64,000 nt of DNA from an uncultured Hellea sp. (GTDB lineage: Bacteria; Pseudomonadota; Alphaproteobacteria; Caulobacterales; Maricaulaceae): contig CALLMD010000010.1 in assembly GCA_938007935.1 (NCBI GenBank), positions 265,176 to 329,175 of the forward strand, in the 5' to 3' direction. Below are positions 50,969 to 61,017 of this stretch, piece by piece (position 1 is the stretch's first letter; each line of letters starts with the position of its first letter). Under the pieces are notes generated by a model. The model made no database searches, had not been told where the DNA came from, and saw only the letters and a list, made by a program, of their open reading frames with translations. The translations under genes and the position numbers were made by a program.

Positions 50969-52837
50969 TTGAAAACAACGCTAGGTAAATATAAAAGGCC
51001 GTTTAAACGAACGGTATCAGCCTTGACGGCTATTGGGTATGGCGCGGGTATGCTCACCCTTTGCGCGGTTGCTGTGGCCTCCAAAGATATGCCATCTGCT
51101 GAAACACTGTGGAAACCAAATCGGCCTGCCAGCATTCAAATCGTGGATCGTTATGGGCGTGATATTTTGGTCCGCGGGGCGTCATTTGCGCCGCGTGTAA
51201 AGCTTGCGGATTTACCGCCCCATGTTCCTGCGGCTATCACAGCCATAGAAGACCGCCGCTTTAAAACTCATGTCGGCCTTGATCCCAAAGCGCTTACGCG
51301 GGCCATGGTTAAAAATGTCAAAGCAGGCCGCTATGTCGAAGGCGGCTCAACCTTGACTCAACAGCTTTCTAAAAATGTGTTTCTAACGCCTGAGAAAACG
51401 CTCAAACGCAAGGCGCAAGAGATGATGCTCTCTGTATGGTTAGAGCAAGCTTTCACAAAAGATGAAATCTTAGAGATGTATCTCTCTCGGGTCTATTTCG
51501 GAAGCGGGGCTTGGGGGCTTGAGGCTGCTAGTCAGCGCTACCTTGGTAAGCCTGCTGCAGATATGACAATAGCTGAAGCCGCCATGATGGCCGGGCTGCT
51601 TAAAGCCCCGTCACGTTATAGTCCCATTTCTTCACCTGAGGCTTCCGCCAAAAGGACAGCGATTGTTTTGGATGTAATGGCAAAACAAAACTTGATTAAT
51701 AAATATACGCATTATCGCTCTTTAACTGACCCGATAAATATTCGCCGTCCACAATCAGATAATAGCGCGCAATATTTTGTCGATTGGATTTGGCCTGAGC
51801 TAGAACGGGTGGTGGGTACGCCGTCCCAAGATATGGTGGTGCAAACGACGCTGGACTTTGACGCGCAGTTAAAAGCAAGCCAAGCGGTTAATTCACGTCT
51901 TGACCCAATCCGCAATGCAACCCAAGCCGCATTAGTATCTCTTGATGGGACTGGCGGCGTTATGGCGATGATTGGCGGTAATGGCTATTCCGAAAGTCAG
52001 TTCAACCGCGCGGTACAAGCCGAGCGGCAACCTGGATCTGCATTTAAACCTTTTGTCTATTTAGCTGCGTTTCGCGCGGGCCTGACCCCGTGGGATCGCC
52101 GCGAAGATAAAGCGATTGAAATAGGTGACTGGGCACCGGAAAATTTTTCCGAGGAATTTAAAGGCAAGATGACGCTTGAGGATGCCTTTGGAAAATCAAT
52201 CAATACGGTTGCCGTAAGTTTAGGAGAAGAAATTGGGCGCAGCGCAATCGTTAAAACAGCTGCCGATTTTGGCCTGAAGGACCTAAAACCGCTTAGAAGT
52301 TTATCACTTGGCGCTCAGGTTACGACACCACTAAAATTAACAGCCAGCTATTTGCCGTTTTCAAATTATGGCAAGATGGCAACGCCTTATGGCATTTTGT
52401 CGGTCTCAACAGCTAATGGGACGCCGCTTTATGATTATCCAGTTCAGAACAATCCGAAAGTTATTAGCTCTGAAAATCTAGGTTATATGAACCGCCTTAT
52501 GAGACGAACTGTCACTCAAGGCACAGGCCGCCGCGCACAGGTTCCAGGCCGTGATATTGCGGGAAAAACCGGGACGACTAATGATTTTCGTGATGCTTGG
52601 TTTGTTGGATATGCGCCTGATATCGTCACGGGCGTTTGGGTGGGCGCTGATGATTACACGCCTATGGACAAAGTGACTGGCGGCTCAATTCCGGCCATTA
52701 TATGGCAGGATTATATGGAAGCCGCGTTTAAGGACATGCCTAAAACAGCGCTCCCGAAATCGAGCGAGCCTGTGTGGCGTAAGCAAGAAAAAATCCTTGA
52801 TACGCTTTTAAATAATATTGAGGATGCGCTGCCCTAA
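50969..52837 (+). CDS. Bifunctional PBP1-type peptidoglycan synthase (transglycosylase/transpeptidase)
   Basis: A 622-aa class A penicillin-binding protein. The chain starts with a basic stretch and one membrane anchor. The GT51 domain has ITAIEDRRFKTHVGLDPKAL, then EGGSTLTQQLSKNVFL and KRKAQEMMLSVWLEQAFTKD. The transpeptidase has SAFK (SxxK, in RQPGSAFKPFVYLAAF), SIN (SxN, in GKSINTVAVSL) and KTGTT. It polymerises and cross-links glycan in the periplasm. The start is taken as TTG at 50969; no ATG precedes the membrane anchor in frame. A perfect 28-bp palindrome lies just upstream. Confidence 0.92.
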   Translation: MKTTLGKYKRPFKRTVSALTAIGYGAGMLTLCAVAVASKDMPSAETLWKPNRPASIQIVDRYGRDILVRGASFAPRVKLADLPPHVPAAITAIEDRRFKTHVGLDPKALTRAMVKNVKAGRYVEGGSTLTQQLSKNVFLTPEKTLKRKAQEMMLSVWLEQAFTKDEILEMYLSRVYFGSGAWGLEAASQRYLGKPAADMTIAEAAMMAGLLKAPSRYSPISSPEASAKRTAIVLDVMAKQNLINKYTHYRSLTDPINIRRPQSDNSAQYFVDWIWPELERVVGTPSQDMVVQTTLDFDAQLKASQAVNSRLDPIRNATQAALVSLDGTGGVMAMIGGNGYSESQFNRAVQAERQPGSAFKPFVYLAAFRAGLTPWDRREDKAIEIGDWAPENFSEEFKGKMTLEDAFGKSINTVAVSLGEEIGRSAIVKTAADFGLKDLKPLRSLSLGAQVTTPLKLTASYLPFSNYGKMATPYGILSVSTANGTPLYDYPVQNNPKVISSENLGYMNRLMRRTVTQGTGRRAQVPGRDIAGKTGTTNDFRDAWFVGYAPDIVTGVWVGADDYTPMDKVTGGSIPAIIWQDYMEAAFKDMPKTALPKSSEPVWRKQEKILDTLLNNIEDALP

Positions 52838-52840
52838 TGG

Positions 52841-53680
52841 TTAGTCTCTTAATAACTCATTGACGCCTGTTTTTGACCGCGTTTGAGCATCCACTGTTTT
52901 TACGATAACGGCGCAATTAAGATTATGCGACCCGTCTTTGGCGGGAAGTGAACCTGGAACGACAACCGAATATGCTGGCACTTCGCCGTAGCTGATCTCA
53001 CCAGTGGCACGGTTGAATATCTTAGTGGACTGCGAAAGATAGACGCCCATGGCAAGCACAGCACCTTCGCGCACAATCACGCCTTCAACGATTTCCGAGC
53101 GGGCCCCGATAAAGCAATTATCTTCTATAATAGTGGGGTTGGCTTGTAAGGGCTCTAAGACCCCGCCAATCCCTACGCCGCCAGAGAGGTGGCAATTCTT
53201 GCCGATTTGGGCGCAAGAGCCAACCGTCGTCCAAGTATCTACCATTGTGCCTTCATCGACATAGGCGCCAATATTGACATAGCTGGGCATGAGGACGACA
53301 TTTGGCGCAATAAAACTACCCCGCCGCGCGGCACAATTTGGCACCGCGCGAAAGCCTGCTTTTTGAAATTCGGCTTCGCCCCACCCCTCAAATTTTGACG
53401 GCACTTTATCCCACCAATTTCCGCCATTGGATGATCCGCTCATCAGCCCATTGGCGTGAAGGCGAAAACCTAACAGCACGGCCTTTTTAAGCCATTGGTG
53501 TACAACCCAGTCATTATTACCGCTCTTTTCAGCAACCCGCATTTGGCCTCCATCAAGGGCCAAGATGGCGGCCTCAACTGCGTCGCGATAGTCGCCTTTT
53601 GTTTCTGGCGTTAATTTAGCGCGGTTTTCCCATGCGGCCTCGACAGTTTTTTCAAGTCCAGGGATATCAAGAGTAGTCAT
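52841..53680 (-). CDS. dapD: Tetrahydrodipicolinate N-succinyltransferase DapD
   Basis: A 279-aa left-handed beta-helix acyltransferase that transfers succinyl from succinyl-CoA to tetrahydrodipicolinate in lysine and meso-diaminopimelate synthesis. Hexapeptide repeats run through [40 protein letters not shown] and [20 protein letters not shown]. The C-terminus [20 protein letters not shown] is typical. AAGGA eight bases before ATG 53680 decides the start; the upstream extension to 53734 is rejected. It is convergent with the PBP gene, a functionally related neighbour. Confidence 0.95.
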   Translation of the reverse strand: MTTLDIPGLEKTVEAAWENRAKLTPETKGDYRDAVEAAILALDGGQMRVAEKSGNNDWVVHQWLKKAVLLGFRLHANGLMSGSSNGGNWWDKVPSKFEGWGEAEFQKAGFRAVPNCAARRGSFIAPNVVLMPSYVNIGAYVDEGTMVDTWTTVGSCAQIGKNCHLSGGVGIGGVLEPLQANPTIIEDNCFIGARSEIVEGVIVREGAVLAMGVYLSQSTKIFNRATGEISYGEVPAYSVVVPGSLPAKDGSHNLNCAVIVKTVDAQTRSKTGVNELLRD

Positions 53681-53751
53681 TTTAAAGTCCTTAGAAAAGT
53701 CGCGGCAACATAGGCATAAGGTTCGCAGGGTCAATGAAGAAATGATGGAAT

Positions 53752-54210
53752 TTATTTATGATCTCGTTTCAGTTTCTCTAGCATAATATGCAAGGCTTCA
53801 AGAAATTTTGATCTATCTTTATGTGTAAATGGCGGCGGGCCACCAAGATTAGGCATATCAGCCCCCGCCCGTAGATCGGCCATTATCGCACGAGTTGCAA
53901 TTGCCCCGCCAATTGAATCCATCGTAAAGGGCTTTCCATTCGACGCCAAAACATGTGCGCCATTTTTTAGGCAGCGTTCAGCAAGCAAAATGTCTGACGT
54001 GATAACAATGGATTTAGCGTCTGCACTTTCAGCAATATAATCATCTGCAGCATCAAAATTATCTGAGACAGCAATGAAGTTTATCAGCGGTTCTCGGGGA
54101 ACCCGCAAAAAAGAGTTACTGACGACAGTGACTGGTACATTATGGCGTCTTGCGACTTTATAGCTTTCCTCACGAACGGGGCAGGCATCAGCGTCAATAT
54201 AAATATGCAT
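53752..54210 (-). CDS. YaiI/YqxD family protein (UPF0178)
   Basis: A 152-aa protein of the UPF0178 family, a PIN-like fold. It begins [20 protein letters not shown], the family signature, and continues with [20 protein letters not shown] and [20 protein letters not shown]. The Asp residues at the start and in the ITSDI loop could bind a metal as in PIN nucleases, but activity has not been shown to my knowledge. It lies 17 bp after the dioxygenase gene and precedes dapD on the same strand. Confidence 0.93.
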   Translation of the reverse strand: MHIYIDADACPVREESYKVARRHNVPVTVVSNSFLRVPREPLINFIAVSDNFDAADDYIAESADAKSIVITSDILLAERCLKNGAHVLASNGKPFTMDSIGGAIATRAIMADLRAGADMPNLGGPPPFTHKDRSKFLEALHIMLEKLKRDHK

Positions 54211-54227
54211 ATCTGCTTATGGCGGAT

Positions 54228-55370
54228 TTAGGCCTCTGTGGGAACTGCGGTAATCTGACTTCCATTCGCCAGCATGCGGTAAAGGCTCGTTACCCCATCA
54301 TGATCAGTATAGCAGCCTTGTAAGTGCCGCCGTCCCGTATCGCCATCAAAGGCTGTGCGGCCATGGAGCAAACGGTAATTATCCATCATTAAGAGTGTAC
54401 CCTTTTTAAAGGGGAAAGTAATACGAAATTCAGGATCATTAGAAAGTTCATTTAGACGCTTACGCGCGGCATAAAACATATCTAGCGTCTCCTTTTCCAT
54501 GGCAGGCACATAATCAAGACGGGAACTATGACGAATACGTTTTACAATCCCGCGATGATCGCGCTCGACCATGGGCGCATGCGTTTCCAAAATAGCGGCG
54601 GGGCCATGATATCGAAACCGCACATTTATCGTTTCGAGAAGAGCGGCTTTTTCGGGGGATTCTAGCGCTAACCGTTCGGTGATTGCGATGCCGTCTACAA
54701 GTGTCGAAAGACCACCTGATACTTCATTGGCAAGACAGTGCAAAAATTGAATCCCTGGGACAGGCTCACGGTAAGGATTATCTGTATGAGAGGGTAGAGG
54801 CAGATCAGTATAGGCTGTATCCGTTGCGTTGGCTTTTTTTTCGACATTAAAGATTTTTCCCCAATGCGTATCACGCACATAACCAAAACGCCCTGCAAGT
54901 TTAATGAGGACATCACGCTCGGTTGGTGTGCCTTCTATGATGCAAAAGCCGTAACGTAAAAACCCTTCTAACATCTGTTTGAGTTTTGCTGAATCGTCCA
55001 GATCACTCCATTTCGCCTTAGGACGTGAGTTTAAAGCTGTTGTCCAGCTCTCGGGTATAGGCGGAGCTTCGGGGTCATCAATGACGCCAATTTCTTTTAA
55101 AACCTCTGGCACAGGAAGTTCAAATTGGGTTCCATCGCTAAATTCTAAGATCGCGACATTATCATTTTGTGAGGCGATATCTGTAATGGTTAAGTCCGCA
55201 GGAAACTCTGCAGGTTCGTATAAGCGTTGATTGCTTAAGGGACTATATATGTTTTCGCCGCGAACGCGCTCACGTATCCAAAGCGGATGTAAAACAATAT
55301 TACGTCCTTTATCAGACAGTGCGAGGCCGCCAGTTTCGGGGTCTATATGCAACGGATTTACCATAAGCAC
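54228..55370 (-). CDS. Gamma-butyrobetaine hydroxylase-like TauD/TfdA dioxygenase
   Basis: A 380-aa 2-oxoglutarate/Fe(II) dioxygenase. The iron ligands are His and Asp in LPLPSHTDNPYREPVPGIQF and the distal His in DNYRLLHGRTAFDGD; the arginine that holds 2-oxoglutarate is in GRRHLQGCYTDHD. The order N-terminal beta domain then TauD is that of gamma-butyrobetaine and trimethyllysine hydroxylases in carnitine synthesis. The N-terminal domain lacks the zinc cysteines of the human enzyme (LHPLWIRERVRGENIYSPLS here), so specificity may differ. The start could be either of two ATG codons two codons apart. Confidence 0.85.
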   Translation of the reverse strand: MLMVNPLHIDPETGGLALSDKGRNIVLHPLWIRERVRGENIYSPLSNQRLYEPAEFPADLTITDIASQNDNVAILEFSDGTQFELPVPEVLKEIGVIDDPEAPPIPESWTTALNSRPKAKWSDLDDSAKLKQMLEGFLRYGFCIIEGTPTERDVLIKLAGRFGYVRDTHWGKIFNVEKKANATDTAYTDLPLPSHTDNPYREPVPGIQFLHCLANEVSGGLSTLVDGIAITERLALESPEKAALLETINVRFRYHGPAAILETHAPMVERDHRGIVKRIRHSSRLDYVPAMEKETLDMFYAARKRLNELSNDPEFRITFPFKKGTLLMMDNYRLLHGRTAFDGDTGRRHLQGCYTDHDGVTSLYRMLANGSQITAVPTEA

Positions 55371-55630
55371 CTGCCAGTAGAACGTCTTATATTACAACGC
55401 CGCTGTTTCAGATAATCATAATTATCCTGACCTTACACTATAAAGTTCGATTATTAGAAGATATGAATTTGAATATAGCAGAATTAATATAACTTGTTTT
55501 AACAGTTAGAAAGCGATCAGCTAATATTTGGTTCAGTAAAATAGAGTTTTACACAAGTTGACCTTCACAAAGTCGAGTTTTTCGCCCATAGGCCATTCAC
55601 AAATTTTATTGATGGATATCAAAATACCTT

Positions 55631-58600
55631 ATGTCTGAATTTTCCAAAATCCTCATAGCTAATCGAGGCGAAATCGCGATTAGAATCATGCGCGCTGCCA
55701 ATGAGCTTGGCAAAAAAACTGTCGCTGTATATGCCGAGGAAGATAAGCTTGGTCTGCACCGCTATAAAGCCGATGAAGCTTACCGTATTGGCGCTGGTAT
55801 GGGGCCCGTTGAAGCCTATCTTTCGATTGAAGAAATTATTCGCGTCGCCAAAGAAAGCGGCGCAGATGCGGTTCACCCTGGCTATGGGCTTCTTTCGGAA
55901 AATCCTGATTTTGTAGATGCGTGCCATGAAGCAGGCATTGCTTTTATTGGCCCAAGCGCAGCCAGCATGCGTTTATTGGGTGATAAAGCTTCCGCGCGCG
56001 ATGTCGCCGTGAAGGCGGGTGTGCCAGTTATTCCCGCGACAGATGTTTTGGATGAAGATTGGCCAGCAATTAAAAAACAAGCCTCTGAAATTGGCTACCC
56101 GCTTATGCTTAAAGCCAGCTGGGGCGGGGGCGGCCGCGGCATGCGGCCAATATTTTCGGAGGATGAGCTCGAATCCAAAGCTCTTGAAGGACGGCGAGAA
56201 GCTGAAGCCGCTTTTGGGAATGGCGAGGGTTTCCTTGAAAAAATGATTGTCCGGGCCCGTCATGTTGAAGTGCAAATCCTTGGGGACAAAGCTGGAAATA
56301 TTTATCACCTTTGGGAAAGAGATTGCTCCGTTCAGCGCCGTAATCAAAAAGTTGTTGAGCGCGCTCCAGCGCCTTACCTAACTGAAAAACAGCGCGCTGA
56401 AGTTTGTAGCTTAGCTGTCAAACTGACCAAACACGTCGGATATGAATGTGCTTGCACAGTCGAATTTTTGATGGATATGGAAACCGATGCTTTTTACTTT
56501 ATCGAGGTCAATCCGAGAGTACAAGTTGAGCATACTGTTACTGAGGAAGTCACGGGCATCGATATTGTTCGCTCGCAAATTCTTTTGGCTGAAGGCAAGT
56601 CTTTGGCTGAAGCTACAGGGGCAAAGTCACAAGATAATGTAATTTTAAACGGACATGCTTTGCAATGCCGCGTTACAACTGAAGACCCAACAAATAATTT
56701 CATTCCTGATTATGGGCGTATCACGGCTTACCGTTCGGCTAATGGCATGGGTATCCGTCTTGACGGGGGCACAGCTTATGCTGGCGCAGTTATTACGCGC
56801 TATTATGATAGTCTTTTGGTCAAGGTTACGGCATGGGCCCCAACGCCCGAGATGGCAATTGCGCGTATGGATAGATCCTTGCGTGAGTTTCGAATTCGCG
56901 GCGTAAACACCAATATCCCTTTTGTTGAAAACCTGCTCAAGCATTCCGAATTTTTGAATAATAATTATACGACAAAATTTATTGATAATACGCCAGAGTT
57001 GTTTGAATTTCCGCGCCGGAAAAATAGAGCGAATAAATTACTTACCTATATTGGCGATATTACAGTCAATGGACATACTCAAACCAAAGGCGCGCCCCGC
57101 CCCGTGTCTAAGTTGACGAACATACCGCCAGCTTTAAGAACTGAAACGCCGCCCAAGGGTCTAAAAAATCTGCTAGACGATAAGGGGGCTCAGGCAGTGG
57201 CAGATTATCTTTTGGCGCAAAAGCGTGTCATGATTACCGACACCACCATGCGGGACGGGCATCAATCTTTACTCGCAACACGAATGCGCTCTATCGATAT
57301 GACGACGGTCGCAAAAGCTTATTCTCATAACCTACCCGAATTATTTTCTATGGAATGTTGGGGCGGCGCGACTTTTGATGTGGCTTATCGTTTCTTGCAA
57401 GAAAACCCATGGAATCGCTTGCGCGACCTTCGCGCTCGCATGCCTAATCTTTTGACGCAAATGTTGCTGCGGGCATCTAACGCCGTTGGCTATACGAATT
57501 ACCCTGATAATGTCGTACAAAGTTTTATTCACAACGCAGCTAAAAACGGCGTTGATGTGTTCCGTGTTTTTGACAGCTTAAATTGGACGGTCAATATGCG
57601 CTTGGCCATTGAGACTGTATTAGAAACTGGCAAAATTTGCGAAGGGACGATTTGTTATACAGGCGATATTTTAAATCCAGACCGGTCCAAATATAATCTA
57701 GATTATTATTTGAAAATGGGCCGCGAGCTCAAAGAGATGGGCGTTCATATTTTGGGGCTTAAGGACATGGCGGGCCTTTTAAAGCCTGCTGCAGCCCGGA
57801 TATTAGTTAAAGCTTTGAAAGAAGAAACCGGATTGCCCATACATTTTCACACGCATGATACTAGCGGGATTGCTGCAGCAACTGTGCTTGCGGCTTGTGA
57901 AGCGGGCGCGGACGCCGTTGACGCGGCCATGGATGCGTTTTCGGGAAGTACCTCCCAACCTTGTCTTGGGTCTATAGTTGAAGCCTTGCGCCATACGGAG
58001 CGTGATACGGGATTGGATATTACGGCTATTCGTAATATTTCAAGCTATTGGCAGCAAGTACGAAAATCATATAGCGCCTTTGAAATTGGCGTGAGCCCGC
58101 CTGCGTCTGAAGTCTATTTGCATGAAATGCCAGGCGGACAATATACAAACTTACGCGCGCAAGCGGGTAGCCTTGGCTTAGGTGATCGTTGGTTAGAAGT
58201 CGCCCAGTGTTATGCTGATGCAAATTTGATGTTTGGCGATATTGTCAAAGTCACGCCGTCCTCCAAGGTTGTTGGTGATATGGCCCTGATGATGGTGACA
58301 CAAAATTTGACCCGCGAAGACGTTGAAGATCCTGAGCGCGATATTTCTTTTCCAGCTTCAGTCGTTGATATGATGCGTGGTCAAATTGGGCAGCCTGCGG
58401 GCGGATGGCCGCCTGCATTACAGGCTAAAGTTCTCAAGGATGAGAAGCCCTATACGGTGCGTCCTGGCGAAATGCTGCCAGATGTCGATATGGATGAGGC
58501 CCGAAAAACACTGACGAAAGAATTGAAGGGATTTGCAGTCTCCGATGAGGATCTGTCGGCTTATCTCATTTATCCAAAAGTTTTTCTCGATTATATGGGC

Positions 58601-59071
58601 CGACGCCGGATTTATGGTCCCGTACGGGCTTTACCAACGCCAGTCTTTTTTTGGGGTATGGAAACGGGCGAGGAAATTTCTGTTGAAATTGACCCCGGAA
58701 AAATTCTTGAGATTAGGCTGGTTGATATTGGTAAGGTCGGAGAAGATGGCAATGTAAAAGTCTTCTTTGAACTTAATGGGCAACCACGAACTATTATTGT
58801 GCCTGACCGAGCTGTCCAAAACCTTGTCGCTAAGCGCCGTAAGAAAGAGGCCGGAAATAAAAATCAAGTCGGCGCGCCAATGCCGGGTTCTATTTCAACT
58901 ATAGCTATTGCTAAAGGAGATAAAGTCTCGGTTGGGGATGTTCTCTTAAGCATTGAAGCTATGAAAATGCAAACGGCCATCCATGCGGAAGCAAACGGTG
59001 TTATTAAGGCCGTGCATGTCGATGTTGGCGCCCAAGTTGAAGCCAAAGATCTATTAGCCGAAATTGAATAG
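55631..59071 (+). CDS. pyc: Pyruvate carboxylase
   Basis: A 1146-aa single-chain pyruvate carboxylase, making oxaloacetate from pyruvate, bicarbonate and ATP. Residues about 1-450 are the biotin carboxylase (KILIANRGEIAIRIMRAANE, ASWGGGGRGMRPIFSEDELE). About 530-800 is the HMGL-like carboxyltransferase (ITDTTMRDGHQSLLATRMRS, FHTHDTSGIAAATVLAACEA). The C-terminal carrier has the biotin lysine in IEAMKMQTAIH. The full domain order and length match the family. A 260-bp gap precedes it and must hold its promoter; no other element was recognised there. Confidence 0.97.
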   Translation: MSEFSKILIANRGEIAIRIMRAANELGKKTVAVYAEEDKLGLHRYKADEAYRIGAGMGPVEAYLSIEEIIRVAKESGADAVHPGYGLLSENPDFVDACHEAGIAFIGPSAASMRLLGDKASARDVAVKAGVPVIPATDVLDEDWPAIKKQASEIGYPLMLKASWGGGGRGMRPIFSEDELESKALEGRREAEAAFGNGEGFLEKMIVRARHVEVQILGDKAGNIYHLWERDCSVQRRNQKVVERAPAPYLTEKQRAEVCSLAVKLTKHVGYECACTVEFLMDMETDAFYFIEVNPRVQVEHTVTEEVTGIDIVRSQILLAEGKSLAEATGAKSQDNVILNGHALQCRVTTEDPTNNFIPDYGRITAYRSANGMGIRLDGGTAYAGAVITRYYDSLLVKVTAWAPTPEMAIARMDRSLREFRIRGVNTNIPFVENLLKHSEFLNNNYTTKFIDNTPELFEFPRRKNRANKLLTYIGDITVNGHTQTKGAPRPVSKLTNIPPALRTETPPKGLKNLLDDKGAQAVADYLLAQKRVMITDTTMRDGHQSLLATRMRSIDMTTVAKAYSHNLPELFSMECWGGATFDVAYRFLQENPWNRLRDLRARMPNLLTQMLLRASNAVGYTNYPDNVVQSFIHNAAKNGVDVFRVFDSLNWTVNMRLAIETVLETGKICEGTICYTGDILNPDRSKYNLDYYLKMGRELKEMGVHILGLKDMAGLLKPAAARILVKALKEETGLPIHFHTHDTSGIAAATVLAACEAGADAVDAAMDAFSGSTSQPCLGSIVEALRHTERDTGLDITAIRNISSYWQQVRKSYSAFEIGVSPPASEVYLHEMPGGQYTNLRAQAGSLGLGDRWLEVAQCYADANLMFGDIVKVTPSSKVVGDMALMMVTQNLTREDVEDPERDISFPASVVDMMRGQIGQPAGGWPPALQAKVLKDEKPYTVRPGEMLPDVDMDEARKTLTKELKGFAVSDEDLSAYLIYPKVFLDYMGRRRIYGPVRALPTPVFFWGMETGEEISVEIDPGKILEIRLVDIGKVGEDGNVKVFFELNGQPRTIIVPDRAVQNLVAKRRKKEAGNKNQVGAPMPGSISTIAIAKGDKVSVGDVLLSIEAMKMQTAIHAEANGVIKAVHVDVGAQVEAKDLLAEIE

Positions 59072-59182
59072 TTTTGTAATTCTTATTCTAAATTCTTTCC
59101 CTAGGTGATTTGGTACCAAACTTGCGCCAAAAGATTTTGAATCATATTGACCTTTGTCTTAATGAACTAAAGTATAATCAAT

Positions 59183-60172
59183 ATGCAGCGAAAACAAAAT
59201 TTCACGGTCAGTGTTGCCCCAATGATGGATTGGACGGACCGGCATTGCCGTTGGTTTCATCGCCGGTTATCGAAACGGGCTTTGCTTTATACTGAGATGG
59301 TAACAGCCAATGCGGTTGTTCATGGGGACCGAGATTATCTAATTGGGTTTAACCCAGAGGAACATCCAGTCGCTCTACAAATAGGAGGGAGTGAAGCGGA
59401 TAAGCTTGCGCTGGCCTCTAAAATTGGTGAAGATTTTGGATATGATGAGATTAATATAAATATTGGCTGCCCGTCTGACCGTGTGCAATCTGGACGTTTT
59501 GGGGCCTGCTTGATGGCCGAACCTGATCTCGTGGCTGCGTGTTTTTCAGCTATGGCTGAGGCTGTGACTATTCCTGTGACTGTGAAATGCCGCCTTGGAA
59601 TTGATGATCAAAACCTAGACGAAACTTTGCCAGAATTTATTGAAAAAGTCTCTGCGGCGGGATGCACCCATTTTATCATTCATGCGCGTAAAGCTTGGCT
59701 TAAAGGTCTTTCCCCAAAAGAAAATAGGGACGTGCCGCCATTGGATTATGCGTTAGTTCATAAAATAAAAGCGCAATACCCTAATCTAGAAATTGTTCTT
59801 AATGGCGGTTTGAAGACGCTTGAAGAAGCCCGCGCTGCCTCAAGCGGGCTGAACGGTGTTATGTTTGGGCGGGCCGCTTATCAGGACCCATGGATTTTAA
59901 CGGATGTTGATGAAGTCTTTTACGCAGGAGACGTAAGCTCGCTTACGCGTGAAGAGATTGTGCAGGATGTTATTTTATATGCTGAATCCATGCAGGACAC
60001 GGACCGCTCAACCAAGGCAATCATTCGCCACATTATGGGTCTTTATATGGGTCAGCCTGGCGCAAGGCTATGGCGGCGAACATTAAGTGAAAACCTGGCG
60101 GCGCAAATGCGCCCATCTGATGTCATTCGAAGTGGGTTAGACGCTTTGCAAAAATTTAGAGCCGCTGCGTGA
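59183..60172 (+). CDS. dusA: tRNA-dihydrouridine(20/20a) synthase DusA
   Basis: A 329-aa flavin enzyme reducing uridine 20/20a in the tRNA D-loop. SVAPMMDWTDRHCRWFHRRL is the FMN-site start, ININIGCPSDRVQSGRFGAC holds the catalytic Cys, and the HARKAWLKGLSPKENRDVPP segment is specific to DusA. NGGLKTLEEARAASSGLNGV follows. It overlaps the TauE/SafE gene by 4 bp (GTGA). Confidence 0.95.
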   Translation: MQRKQNFTVSVAPMMDWTDRHCRWFHRRLSKRALLYTEMVTANAVVHGDRDYLIGFNPEEHPVALQIGGSEADKLALASKIGEDFGYDEININIGCPSDRVQSGRFGACLMAEPDLVAACFSAMAEAVTIPVTVKCRLGIDDQNLDETLPEFIEKVSAAGCTHFIIHARKAWLKGLSPKENRDVPPLDYALVHKIKAQYPNLEIVLNGGLKTLEEARAASSGLNGVMFGRAAYQDPWILTDVDEVFYAGDVSSLTREEIVQDVILYAESMQDTDRSTKAIIRHIMGLYMGQPGARLWRRTLSENLAAQMRPSDVIRSGLDALQKFRAAA

Positions 60173-61014
60173 TTGAGCTCTCACCTGATGTGATAAAGCT
60201 AGCATTGGTTTTATTAGCCACGGGCTGCGCCGCAGGATTTAGTGCGGGTTTATTTGGTATTGGCGGCGGGTCCGTCATGGTGCCTGCGCTTTATTTTGTT
60301 TTTGATGCTTTGGGTTATCCGGCCTCAACAATTATGCATACGGCTGTCGCCACATCCTCCGCTGTTATTATTATCAGTTCGATAAGATCAGTGGCGAGTC
60401 ATCACAAACATGGGGCGGTGGATTGGGATATTTTATGGCCCGCAAAAATATATAAAAGCTGGGGCCTTTGGATTGGCGTTGGCGCGTTACTGGCATCGGC
60501 TATATTTGCTAAATTTATCACAGGTCCGCAGCTGACGCTGATTTTTGGTATCATTATGTCAGTGATTTCCCTGCAATTTATATTTGGCCGTCCAGATTGG
60601 AGGTGGCGAGAAACACTTCCTGGCGGCGCCTCTATCCCGATCGGAGGAATGTCGGTCGGTTCGCTTTCAGCCATAATGGGTATAGGGGGGGGGGCGTTTT
60701 CTGTCACTTTAATGGTTATTTGCGGAAAAACAATTCACCGCGCGATTGGTACGGCGTCAGGCGTTGGTATGTTTATCTCCATTCCTGCCACGCTTGGCTT
60801 TATATTAAGCGGGTGGGGAGTGACTAGCCGCCCGCCTTTATCACTAGGTTATGTTAATATACTAGGCTTCGTTTTGGTTGCCTTGACCTCGATATTATTC
60901 ATACCCCTCGGAGCCCGCTTGGCGCATAATACGGATCAGAGAAAACTTAAAATTATTTTCGGTGTGTTTCTCGCGCTGGTCTCTATTAATATGATCCGTA
61001 AGACGATTTTATAG
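60169..61014 (+). CDS. TauE/SafE family sulfite/sulfonate exporter
   Basis: A 281-aa membrane protein with about eight helices and two internal repeats. Each repeat carries a glycine-rich loop: GFSAGLFGIGGGSVMVPALY and SVGSLSAIMGIGGGAFSVTL, the TauE/SafE signature. The start is GTG at 60169, within the dusA stop overlap. Members export sulfite, sulfonates or sulfoacetate; the substrate here is not known and no sulfur-metabolism genes are adjacent. It is convergent with the retropepsin-like gene. Confidence 0.9.
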   Translation: MIELSPDVIKLALVLLATGCAAGFSAGLFGIGGGSVMVPALYFVFDALGYPASTIMHTAVATSSAVIIISSIRSVASHHKHGAVDWDILWPAKIYKSWGLWIGVGALLASAIFAKFITGPQLTLIFGIIMSVISLQFIFGRPDWRWRETLPGGASIPIGGMSVGSLSAIMGIGGGAFSVTLMVICGKTIHRAIGTASGVGMFISIPATLGFILSGWGVTSRPPLSLGYVNILGFVLVALTSILFIPLGARLAHNTDQRKLKIIFGVFLALVSINMIRKTIL

Positions 61015-61017
61015 CTC

